Shown here piece by piece: positions 44,811 through 52,400 of a stretch of DNA of 64,000 bases (positions are counted from its first letter, which is position 1; each line of letters starts with the position of its first letter). The translations under genes were made by a program, and so were the position numbers. The DNA lies in the NCBI GenBank assembly GCA_017303635.1, contig JAFLCG010000009.1, forward strand, positions 62,001 to 126,000. The letters run 5' to 3'. Origin of the DNA: Anaerolineae bacterium. GTDB taxonomy: Bacteria; Chloroflexota; Anaerolineae; Aggregatilineales; Phototrophicaceae. The notes below the pieces were generated by a model. The model made no database searches, had not been told where the DNA came from, and saw nothing but the letters and a program-made list of their open reading frames with translations.

Positions 44811-46673
44811 ATGAAGACAGTTCGTTTGACAATGGCACAGGCACTCATCCGCTTCCTACAAGCACAACTGGTTGAACGAGACGGGGAGCGCAATCCTTTT
44901 TTTGCCGGCTGCTGGGGTATCTTCGGGCATGGCAACGTAGCAGGTATAGGTCAAGCTCTCCAGCAGTACGCCACTACGTTTAAATATCATCAGGCACGTA
45001 ATGAACAGGCCATGGTTCATACAGCCGCGGCCTATGCACGCGCCAAGAATCGACTGAGTACCTTCGCCTGTACGAGTTCGATTGGACCGGGTGCAACGAA
45101 CATGATTACCGGCGCAGCAGCAGCGACTATCAATCGAGTTCCTGTCCTCTTGCTGCCGGGGGATATTTTTGCCGAGCGTGTTCAGGCTCCCGTACTGCAG
45201 CAGCTAGAATTCACAGGATCGCAAGACATTTCAGTAAATGATTGTTTCAAGCCCGTCTCGCGCTACTGGGATCGTATCAATCGGCCAGAGCAGATCATTC
45301 CTTCTCTACTAGAAGCCATGCGCGTACTGACCTCTCCGGCAGAAACAGGCGCAGTCACACTGGCATTACCGCAGGATGTGCAAACTGAAGGTTTTGATTA
45401 TCCAGTCACATTTCTTGAAGAAAGAGTCTGGCAGATCCCCCGCAATCGACCAGATCAATCTCGGCTTACCCAGGCCGCTGAATGGATCAAAGCCAGCAAG
45501 CGTCCACTGATCGTCGCAGGGGGTGGAGTCATCTACAGCAGTGCAACTGCTGCATTAGCCAAGTTTATTGAACAGACGGGTATTCCGGTCGGTGAAACCA
45601 TGGCGGGGAAAGGCTCATTACCCTATAACCACCCCCTCAACCTGGGTGCCATTGGCGTGACAGGAACCGCAGGAGCCAATATCATGGCTCGAGAAGCCGA
45701 CCTGATTATTGGCATTGGCACCCGTTATAGTGATTTCACAACTGCATCCAAGACCGCATTCCAAGACCCTGATGTTCGCTTCATCAATATCAATGTGACC
45801 GAGTTTGATGCCCACAAGATGAATGCACTCCCTCTGATTGGAGATGCCAAAGCGACCCTAGAAGAATTGGCAATATTGCTCTCCGACTTCCGCACTAGTT
45901 CTGCCTATACAGCCCGAGCAGAGCAGTACAATCGAGAGTGGGATGCGGAAGTGAGCCGGATCTATAACCTCGAACATGAGCCTTTGCTCAGTCAGGGCGA
46001 GGTCATCGGTGCGGTCAACACGATTTCGAGAGCTGAAGACACCATGGTATGTGCCGCCGGAAGTTTGCCTGGAGATCTGCACAAACTATGGCGAACCCGT
46101 AATCCGAAGGGGTATCACCTTGAGTATGGATACTCGACTATGGGTTACGAAATTGCCGGTGGCCTGGGCATTAAGCTGGCAACTCCTGATCGGGATGTCT
46201 ACGTTATGGTCGGTGATGCTTCGTACCTGATGATGCACACTGAAATCGTCACAGCAGTACAAGAAGGCATCAAACTCATTATTGTCATCATTGATAATCA
46301 TGGTTACGCCAGTATCGGTGGCCTTTCCAAGTCCGTGGGCAGTGATGGATTTGGCACAAAGTATCGCTACCGTACCGAATCAGGTCATTTGGACGGTGAA
46401 ACGCTACCCATAGACTTTGCCGCGAATGCAGCCAGCCTTGGTGCAGAAGTCATCCGGGCGAACAACCGTGACGAATTGGCCGATGCGCTGCTAAAGGCGC
46501 AACAAGCCAGCGTGACTACCTGTATCGTGGTCGAGACAGATCGCCGTCAGCGAGTCTCGGGCTACGAATCGTGGTGGGATGTAGCGGTAGCTGAAATTTC
46601 CGAGTCGGAAGCTGTCAAAGAGGCTCGCAACCGATTTGAACAGGCTAAGCAAAAGCAACATTTCGCGCTTTAA
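44811..46673 (+). CDS. iolD: 3D-(3,5/4)-trihydroxycyclohexane-1,2-dione hydrolase
   Basis: 620 residues, thiamine-diphosphate enzyme of the acetolactate-synthase fold. IolD opens the ring of the trihydroxycyclohexanedione to 5-deoxy-glucuronate. Family marks are MAQALIRFLQAQ, GCWGIFGHGNVAGIG, the ThDP-activating Glu in HQARNEQAM, GAVTLALPQDVQ and the ThDP/Mg motif VGDASYLMMHTEI followed by IDNHGYASIGGLS. I chose ATG 44811, 8 bases after GAGG; ATG 44805 is also in frame. It follows the MBL gene by 20 bases and precedes iolG by 14. Confidence 0.95.
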   Translation: MKTVRLTMAQALIRFLQAQLVERDGERNPFFAGCWGIFGHGNVAGIGQALQQYATTFKYHQARNEQAMVHTAAAYARAKNRLSTFACTSSIGPGATNMITGAAAATINRVPVLLLPGDIFAERVQAPVLQQLEFTGSQDISVNDCFKPVSRYWDRINRPEQIIPSLLEAMRVLTSPAETGAVTLALPQDVQTEGFDYPVTFLEERVWQIPRNRPDQSRLTQAAEWIKASKRPLIVAGGGVIYSSATAALAKFIEQTGIPVGETMAGKGSLPYNHPLNLGAIGVTGTAGANIMAREADLIIGIGTRYSDFTTASKTAFQDPDVRFININVTEFDAHKMNALPLIGDAKATLEELAILLSDFRTSSAYTARAEQYNREWDAEVSRIYNLEHEPLLSQGEVIGAVNTISRAEDTMVCAAGSLPGDLHKLWRTRNPKGYHLEYGYSTMGYEIAGGLGIKLATPDRDVYVMVGDASYLMMHTEIVTAVQEGIKLIIVIIDNHGYASIGGLSKSVGSDGFGTKYRYRTESGHLDGETLPIDFAANAASLGAEVIRANNRDELADALLKAQQASVTTCIVVETDRRQRVSGYESWWDVAVAEISESEAVKEARNRFEQAKQKQHFAL

Positions 46674-46687
46674 GGACACATTTCGAA

Positions 46688-47701
46688 ATGAATACAATCA
46701 ATATCGGCATCATTGGCGCAGGGCGCATCGGCAAAGTTCATGCCGAGAACCTGGTCATGCGGGTACCCGGAGCCAATGTCATTGCAGTCGCAGATGTAAA
46801 CTTACCCGCCGCGCAGGAGCTGGGCGCTAAGCTGCAAATCCCAGCGGCTATGCAAGATTACCAACTTATCCTTTCTAACCCGGATGTGCAGGCCGTTGTC
46901 ATTTGCTCTGCCACCAATACCCATTCACAGATTATCACTGAAGCGGCTCAAGCCGGTAAACACATCTTCTGTGAAAAACCTATCGATTTCGATCTGAGCC
47001 GCATTGATGCCGCACTCGCCGCCGTAGAAGAAGCCAAGGTCAAATTACAGATTGGCTTTAACCGCCGATTTGACCCCAACTTTGCCAGGGTGCGGGAGGC
47101 AGTCGTGAACGGGGAAATCGGCACTCCACACCTGATGCATATCATCAGCCGCGATCCGGCTCCACCGCCGATCAGCTACGTGAAAGTCTCGGGTGGTTTG
47201 TTCCTGGACATGGCGATACATGATTTCGATATGGCTCGATTCCTGATTGGGGATGAGGTTGAGGAAATCTATACCGTCGCCGGGGTAAAAGTTGATCCTG
47301 CTATTGGGGAAGCGGGAGATATTGACACAGCGTTCACCGTACTGAAATTCCGCAACGGGGTCACTGGAACCATTGATAACAGCCGCAAAGCAGTTTACGG
47401 ATATGATCAGCGCGTGGAGGTATTCGGCAGCGGTGGAGCTATCCAGACTGAGAATGAGTACCCTAATACAGCGACGATCAGCACTGGCCAACATATCCGG
47501 CGGGATTTGCCGCTCAACTTCTTCATGGAGCGATATACCCGCAGTTTCGTCAATGAGATGAATGCCTTCATTGATGCGGTGATCCACGATAAACCCACGC
47601 CGGTGACCGGTCGGGATGGTCGTGTGCCGGTGGTGATGGGAATCGCAGCCAAGAAATCGTACCTGGAAGGGCGTCCGGTCAAGCTGAGCGAAGTTGGATG
47701 A
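46688..47701 (+). CDS. iolG: Inositol 2-dehydrogenase
   Basis: 337 residues of the Gfo/Idh/MocA family. IolG oxidises myo-inositol to 2-keto-myo-inositol with NAD, the first step of the pathway. It has the GIIGAGRIGKVHAENL Rossmann motif, FCEKPIDFDL, the family-specific GFNRRFDPNF and GGLFLDMAIHDFDMARFL with the catalytic Asp/His. The overall match to IolG is close, and the neighbours iolB and iolD support it. It ends the operon; the next gene is convergent, 383 bases away. Confidence 0.95.
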   Translation: MNTINIGIIGAGRIGKVHAENLVMRVPGANVIAVADVNLPAAQELGAKLQIPAAMQDYQLILSNPDVQAVVICSATNTHSQIITEAAQAGKHIFCEKPIDFDLSRIDAALAAVEEAKVKLQIGFNRRFDPNFARVREAVVNGEIGTPHLMHIISRDPAPPPISYVKVSGGLFLDMAIHDFDMARFLIGDEVEEIYTVAGVKVDPAIGEAGDIDTAFTVLKFRNGVTGTIDNSRKAVYGYDQRVEVFGSGGAIQTENEYPNTATISTGQHIRRDLPLNFFMERYTRSFVNEMNAFIDAVIHDKPTPVTGRDGRVPVVMGIAAKKSYLEGRPVKLSEVG

Positions 47702-47715
47702 GCTAGACCAAGTCA

Positions 47716-47739
47716 TTGCGGCGGCAACGGCGGCGGCGG
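47716..47739. repeat. GGC-rich 24-base dispersed repeat, copy 2
   Basis: Starts TTGCGGCGGCAACGG. It matches copy 1 (14593-14616) at 22 of 24 positions. It lies 14 bases after the iolG stop. Both copies are followed by a GGARCAWATGYTCC-core hairpin, about 98 and 304 bases downstream. Confidence 0.5.
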
Positions 47740-47907
47740 TATTTGGAGCTTGATGTCGTTGTCGTCGTTGTCAGAAGCGGCCAGTTTGGCGACTGTTCCC
47801 GTAAGTACCGCCATAGCTTGTCGCGCTGATGGTGATTCACTGGCGAAAACGGACAACCCGGTGGCAGAAATGGCGCCTTATTGGCGGTTGAATATCCGTT
47901 CTTGATC

Positions 47908-47972
47908 AGGACTTATGCAGATACGGGCGCAGACGCCACCCCCTACACAATGCAGTGTTTTGCGTAAGTCCT
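47908..47972. mobile_element. 65-base MITE-like element with 12-base inverted ends
   Basis: The left end AGGACTTATGCA and right end TGCGTAAGTCCT are inverted repeats with one mismatch. AGGACTTACGCA-type termini are, to my recollection, common on insertion-sequence-derived elements of cyanobacteria and Chloroflexota. The interior, 41 bases, has no coding potential. No clear target duplication is seen. It is probably a non-autonomous remnant. Confidence 0.5.
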
Positions 47973-48042
47973 ATTGATGTTAAGATGCACTGTGGATAGA
48001 GAGGTTCGCTCATCCAGTCCACAGCGAGGATAACACAACTTA

Positions 48043-48080
48043 CGGCACAAAAACGGAACAAATGCTCCGATTTTGTGCCG
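48043..48080 (+). terminator. Terminator hairpin between iolG and GH13 genes
   Basis: Ten pairs (CGGCACAAAA / TTTTGTGCCG), an A-A mismatch, then CGGA/TCCG around an 8-base loop, followed by ATTTTTA on the plus strand. It fits termination of the iol operon and perhaps of the GH13 transcript in reverse. The core GGAACAAATGCTCC is of the same family as 14714-14757 and 23852-23889. Confidence 0.75.
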
Positions 48081-48084
48081 ATTT

Positions 48085-49701
48085 TTACCCACGACGCGCG
48101 GCGATTAACCGTCGATAAAACTCCAGCAGGTCGGCATCTTGTTCAGCCCCCCAAACCATCGGAACCCGTGATAGATGTAGACCCATCCCTTCCCCACGAA
48201 CACTCTGCGGCTGATGCAGACCAACCTCGGTACCATAGAAGATCACAGGAATCCGATTCAGGTCAAACTGGCGTTCAACAGCTCTCTGAAGGGCTACTTT
48301 GTCCTCCCCTGCCATGAGCAGGAAACGATCCATATCGTGATTATCAACAAAACTCAGCATGACAAAGTCATCCGGGAAAGCGGCGGCATGACGTTCATAA
48401 AACCGGTTGAAATCGGCCTCTGACCAACGTCCAAGCGCGTAGGTTTTTCGAAGCGCTTCGCACAGATGAAAATCGAGCAACCCGTCCAGTTTACCGATGT
48501 AATGCTGCTGGACATCCGGAGCATCTACCACTTCACCAAAGTGGAGGCTCTCCGGCTTCACACGCCGGCAGGCAGCCCGAAATTCTGCCCAAAATGACGG
48601 CCCGGGTCCATCGGCCACGTCCAGGCGGAAGCCATCGACATCAAACTCGGTCAACCAGTAACAGGCTGTATCAATCAACCACTGGCGACAAGCAGGATTA
48701 GCCACGTTTAACTGTGGCATCGATTTGACGCCGAAGAAACTACGATAGCCCAGTTCACTATCATCAAACGTAAACCAACCCCGATACGGGCTATCTGGAT
48801 TGGAGTGAGCATCGACAAAAAACGGATGTTCATTGGAGAGATGATTAAAGGCCACATCGAGGATGACTCGCAAACCCCGCTGGTGTGCAGTCATGACGAG
48901 TTCGCGCAAGGCGTCATCGCCCCCATAGCGAGGATCCACATGGGCATAGTCAACCACGTCATACCCGTGATGGGTTGGACTAACAAACACAGGACTCAGC
49001 CACAGGCAGGTCACACCTAACGATTGAAGGTAGTCCAGTTTTTCGGTGACACCCCAGAGCGTACCTCCAACAATGCCATTCAGATCGTCAGTTTGCAACC
49101 AGGAGCGCCCCTGCCCAGGAAAGAAACGATCGACAAAGATGTGATAGATGATTGCCTCCCGCGCCCATTGCGGAGGGACAAAGCGATCCACCGATGCCGA
49201 GAACGTGAAAGGTATCTGGGGGTCTCCGATTAGCACATCCGGCACCGATTCACCCCGAAAGTAGGCTGCAGCAGCCTTTTCCGAAGCAGCCTTCACCTGC
49301 GGCCAATCGGCAAAATGCTCGGGCCCCTGCCCTGCCCAGGCACCGATCTGGTAGCGCAGCAAGGTTCCTTCAGGTTGCGGGGGAATTTCGACTTCCCAGA
49401 ACAGGCTATAGCCCCAAACCAGGGTATCCCACTCGGCATTGATCTGATGAAGATGTAGGGTTGAGCCGTTCAAGGCAACGCCATGAGAACCGGATGGAAG
49501 CGTGCCATCGGTGGTGTAGTAACACACCACCTGATCGACGGTGAGTGTACTGCCCGTGCGAACCCTAACCGTTATTGACTGCCCGGGCAATGGATCCGCA
49601 GGCACGAGCATATGTTGATGTTGAACGCCAGACAGGCTGGCGCGATGGTGCATCAACTTTAGTTGATCGGTGGCAAAAGTACCAAAAATAAATTCTTCCA
49701 T
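48085..49701 (-). CDS. Cytoplasmic GH13 alpha-glucan hydrolase
   Basis: 538 residues. No signal peptide is present, so the enzyme is inside the cell. The N-terminal 170 residues look like a beta-sandwich as in cyclomaltodextrinase/neopullulanase. The four GH13 motifs are DVAFNH (282-287), GFRLDVADG (nucleophile Asp361), HFGEVV (acid Glu390) and FVDNHD (Asp456). The length after region IV is short. It likely cuts maltodextrins brought in by the neighbouring MalEFG transporter. I chose ATG 49701, 5 bases after AAAGGTG; the frame stays open 11 codons further up. It is the last gene of the mal operon. Confidence 0.92.
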   Translation of the reverse strand: MEEFIFGTFATDQLKLMHHRASLSGVQHQHMLVPADPLPGQSITVRVRTGSTLTVDQVVCYYTTDGTLPSGSHGVALNGSTLHLHQINAEWDTLVWGYSLFWEVEIPPQPEGTLLRYQIGAWAGQGPEHFADWPQVKAASEKAAAAYFRGESVPDVLIGDPQIPFTFSASVDRFVPPQWAREAIIYHIFVDRFFPGQGRSWLQTDDLNGIVGGTLWGVTEKLDYLQSLGVTCLWLSPVFVSPTHHGYDVVDYAHVDPRYGGDDALRELVMTAHQRGLRVILDVAFNHLSNEHPFFVDAHSNPDSPYRGWFTFDDSELGYRSFFGVKSMPQLNVANPACRQWLIDTACYWLTEFDVDGFRLDVADGPGPSFWAEFRAACRRVKPESLHFGEVVDAPDVQQHYIGKLDGLLDFHLCEALRKTYALGRWSEADFNRFYERHAAAFPDDFVMLSFVDNHDMDRFLLMAGEDKVALQRAVERQFDLNRIPVIFYGTEVGLHQPQSVRGEGMGLHLSRVPMVWGAEQDADLLEFYRRLIAARRG

Positions 49702-49720
49702 AACGGCACCTTTGGAAACA

Positions 49721-49747
49721 CGGAGGGCGCACAATGTGCGCCCTCCG
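49721..49747. terminator. Intercistronic hairpin between malG and GH13
   Basis: A perfect 12-bp GC-rich stem (CGGAGGGCGCAC) with loop AAT between the malG stop and the GH13 start. With no T run it probably tunes expression or mRNA stability rather than ending transcription. Confidence 0.65.
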
Positions 49748-49764
49748 ATCGCGTATATAGCCAG

Positions 49765-50703
49765 TTAACCCTTGACTGCACCCTGCGTTAAACCACCCAC
49801 GATATACTTCTGCAGCGAAATATAGAGAATGACCACCGGAGTCGCAGCCATAAGTGCCCCCGCTGCAAACTTGCCCCAATCGTTGGAGAATTCGGCTTCG
49901 ACGAAGTTGAACAAACCGACCATCAAAGTCCACTTTTCACGGTCCTGGAGGATGATCCGGGCCAGTACAAATTCGTTCAGGGTGCCAACAAAGGCAAGGA
50001 TGGCAACCACTGCCATCACCGGCCGCACTAGCGGAAAGATCAACTGGACAAACGTCTGCCAGTGCGTCGCGCCATCAACCATGGCTGATTCATCAATATC
50101 CCGTGGGATAGTGTCAAAGAAGCCCTTCATCAACCAGGTATTCACACCCATAGCGCCGCCCAGATAAAGCAGGATCAGGCCGCCATGCTGATTCAGACCG
50201 AGAAAAGGAATATAGGGGCCAATCTGCAAGAGCAGCAGATACAAAGCGACCATTGCCAAGAGGTTGGGAAACACCTGGATCAGTAGAATCGTCACCAACA
50301 ATTGACGACGCCCAGTGAAGCGAAAGCGCGAAAACGAGTAAGCACTGAGGGCACTGATCGCCAAGGTCAACAGCGTCGTAATGGAAGAAACTACCAGGGA
50401 ATTGAGCACCCATGTCCAGAAAGGCACTTGTGGATCTTCGAGCAGCGCCCTGACGTTGACGAGCATATCATCTACACTATCCACGCCCTGAGGAATGAAA
50501 GTCTGACTGCTCATTGACCCGGCAGGGTTGATGGCTGCTGAAATAATCCACAAGACAGGGAAGAGCGTGAATACGATAATGACCACAATAAATAGCAGGC
50601 GCAATGCTCCGACGGCAATACTCATCGCACCTGGACCCGATTGAGCCGGACGAATAGCCCCCAGGGCAGAACCCTGTGATTTGAGTGTGTTAGCCACCTT
50701 CAC
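49765..50703 (-). CDS. malG: Maltodextrin ABC transporter permease MalG
   Basis: About 312 residues with six membrane helices. The EAA loop that meets the ATPase is present (DESAMVDGATHWQTFVQLIFPLVRP, shortened here to the DGATHWQTF core). It matches MalG by its neighbours and by its long second loop (PQGVDSVDDM). The start is uncertain: GTG 50703 and GTG 50697 both follow GAGGAG, and the TTG at 50715 overlaps that site. It overlaps the end of malF. The ATPase of this transporter is not in the window. Confidence 0.92.
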   Translation of the reverse strand: MKVANTLKSQGSALGAIRPAQSGPGAMSIAVGALRLLFIVVIIVFTLFPVLWIISAAINPAGSMSSQTFIPQGVDSVDDMLVNVRALLEDPQVPFWTWVLNSLVVSSITTLLTLAISALSAYSFSRFRFTGRRQLLVTILLIQVFPNLLAMVALYLLLLQIGPYIPFLGLNQHGGLILLYLGGAMGVNTWLMKGFFDTIPRDIDESAMVDGATHWQTFVQLIFPLVRPVMAVVAILAFVGTLNEFVLARIILQDREKWTLMVGLFNFVEAEFSNDWGKFAAGALMAATPVVILYISLQKYIVGGLTQGAVKG

Positions 50704-52288
50704 CCATCTCCTCAAGTCGTTTGGTAAAGCGGAACTGGAAGAGCGTCAGACCACCGACGATGAAGAAAATGACAATCGCAATGGCAGAGGCAAAGCCGTA
50801 ATCTTGCCGCCCGCCCGTGCCAAAAGCAAAGCGGTAGGTATAACTGATGAGGTTATCCGTATGCCCTACCGGAGGTGCAGCCGTTCCAACCATCGCCGGG
50901 CCACCCTTAAAGAGCGCCTCGATCAACAGGAAGTTATTGAAGTTATAGGTGAAGGAGGCAATCAGCAACGGGCCAACTGCGACCAACAGCAAGGGAAGCG
51001 TCAACTTCCAGAACTTAGTCCAGCTATTGGCGCCATCCACATCCGCCGCTTCATAGATGGAACCAGGGATTGATTGCAGAGCACCACTACAAATGAGCAT
51101 AAAATACGGATAGGACAGCCACAAGTTAACCAGCAGGATAGCAAACTTAGCCCAGAAAGGATCGGTCGAAAACGGCGGCGACCAACCAAACCAGTTTTGC
51201 ATCGAAGTCGAAATGATGCCTACGTTTTCATTGAGCATCCCACGCCAAATCAGGATGCTAATCATGCCTGGAATGGCATAGGGGATAATCAGGAGCGATT
51301 TGAGAATCCTCACGCCGGGGAAGGCTTTATCCAGCAACAGCGCCATCCCGAGCCCCAAGGCGAAGGAAGTAATGACCGAGAAGAAAGCGAAAGCGATAGT
51401 CCACAGGAAGACACGCACCAGAGGGCCACTGATACCTATATCGTTAAAGATACGGGTAAAATTGCTAAGACCGATGGGCACCCAATAACCAAGTGGGGCT
51501 TCGGTACCATCCGCAGCAACAAAGGAGCCCCGGCTTTCGTCGGCGGGGTACACAACACCTGTTTCCTGATTCACCATCGCATTCTGAGCAGAGTCAAAAA
51601 TCCAGCGCTGCTCGAAGGCTCCCGCTTCGCTACGGGACCGGATACCGACCGGATTGGCTGCATCACCAAAGGTAATAGTTTGAAGCTCGCGGAGGGCCTG
51701 GGCGAACTCCCGCCGTTCGAGCAGGTTGTACCCTTCAAAACTGGTCGGAATCCCATCTTCATTGAGTGTTCCGGCCTGATCGACAGGTACTGCACGCAGA
51801 GGTTGTCCGGGTTGAGCAAAGAAAGTCCCCCCCTGCCCATCACGAAGCCACAGCGCAAATTCACCTGCCGCATTCGCCATCGCATTCCATTGATAGCTCG
51901 TGCCACCTTCGGAAAGAAACTTCTCGTTACCCATGAGGGCAATCGCCTGTTCTTTCGTATGGCGATGGCCAGTACCATAATTGGTAAAGGCGACATAAAC
52001 CGTATACAGAATAGGATAGACAGCCAATAGGGCTATGGCTGCCAAGCCAGGGGTCATCCATCGGAGCGGCCATAGTTCTGGTCGCAGGTTAATGACCGTT
52101 ACCCCTAAAGCAATCACCACGAGAGAAACTGCCAAAAAGACATTGCCGTCACGAAATATGTTGAAGGCCAACCAGAAGGCAATCGCACACACCAGACCAA
52201 TAATCAGGAGCCGAAACCCCAATTCCAGTGGTGATGTTGATGATGATGTCCGTCTGGTGGATTCCATCGGCGCTGCCGCAGCGCTCAT
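50690..52288 (-). CDS. malF: Maltodextrin ABC transporter permease MalF
   Basis: 532 residues. Eight or so membrane helices with a large external loop (about 100-245, including TITFGDAANPVG) like MalF P2, then the permease domain with EAADVDGANSWTKFWKLTLP as EAA loop. The start ATG 52288 follows a perfect AGGAGGT by 5 bases. It follows malE after a strong hairpin and is overlapped by malG. Confidence 0.93.
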   Translation of the reverse strand: MSAAAAPMESTRRTSSSTSPLELGFRLLIIGLVCAIAFWLAFNIFRDGNVFLAVSLVVIALGVTVINLRPELWPLRWMTPGLAAIALLAVYPILYTVYVAFTNYGTGHRHTKEQAIALMGNEKFLSEGGTSYQWNAMANAAGEFALWLRDGQGGTFFAQPGQPLRAVPVDQAGTLNEDGIPTSFEGYNLLERREFAQALRELQTITFGDAANPVGIRSRSEAGAFEQRWIFDSAQNAMVNQETGVVYPADESRGSFVAADGTEAPLGYWVPIGLSNFTRIFNDIGISGPLVRVFLWTIAFAFFSVITSFALGLGMALLLDKAFPGVRILKSLLIIPYAIPGMISILIWRGMLNENVGIISTSMQNWFGWSPPFSTDPFWAKFAILLVNLWLSYPYFMLICSGALQSIPGSIYEAADVDGANSWTKFWKLTLPLLLVAVGPLLIASFTYNFNNFLLIEALFKGGPAMVGTAAPPVGHTDNLISYTYRFAFGTGGRQDYGFASAIAIVIFFIVGGLTLFQFRFTKRLEEMGEGG

Positions 52289-52342
52289 GATGACCTCCTG
52301 TTCCTATTCATTATGCCGAATAACAACTATACAGATGCCTAT

Positions 52343-52379
52343 GTGAACAGGGGCGACCACGATGGTCGCCCCTGTTCAC
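52343..52379. terminator. Strong hairpin between malE and malF
   Basis: A perfect 17-bp stem with loop CGA, starting GTGAACAGGGGCGACCA. It lies 21 bases after the malE stop and 54 before malF. In many mal operons a similar structure leaves more binding protein mRNA than permease mRNA, and that is the likely effect here. Confidence 0.75.
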
Positions 52380-52400
52380 TACCGAGATGTGAGCCGAAAT

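Larger units (their letters stand above)
47702..48084. other. 383-base gene-poor region with repeat, MITE-like remnant and hairpin
   Basis: Between iolG and the convergent GH13 gene there is no clear gene. Contents: a GGC-rich repeat (47716-47739), a 65-base inverted-repeat element (47908-47972) and a terminator-like hairpin (48043-48080). On the minus strand one frame is open from 47856 to 47713 (47 residues, ending PPPPLPPQ), and another runs through the same sequence with an Arg-rich tail. I do not claim either as a gene. The region looks like decayed mobile or once-coding DNA. Confidence 0.6.

Noticed and set aside
47713..47856. 47-residue minus-strand frame ending PPPPLPPQ
   Set aside because: Another frame over the same bases is also open; no homology I recognise; the start would be TTG without a binding site.
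51074..52030. Plus-strand frame of 318 codons opposite malF
   Set aside because: Antisense to malF with low-complexity composition; no binding site.
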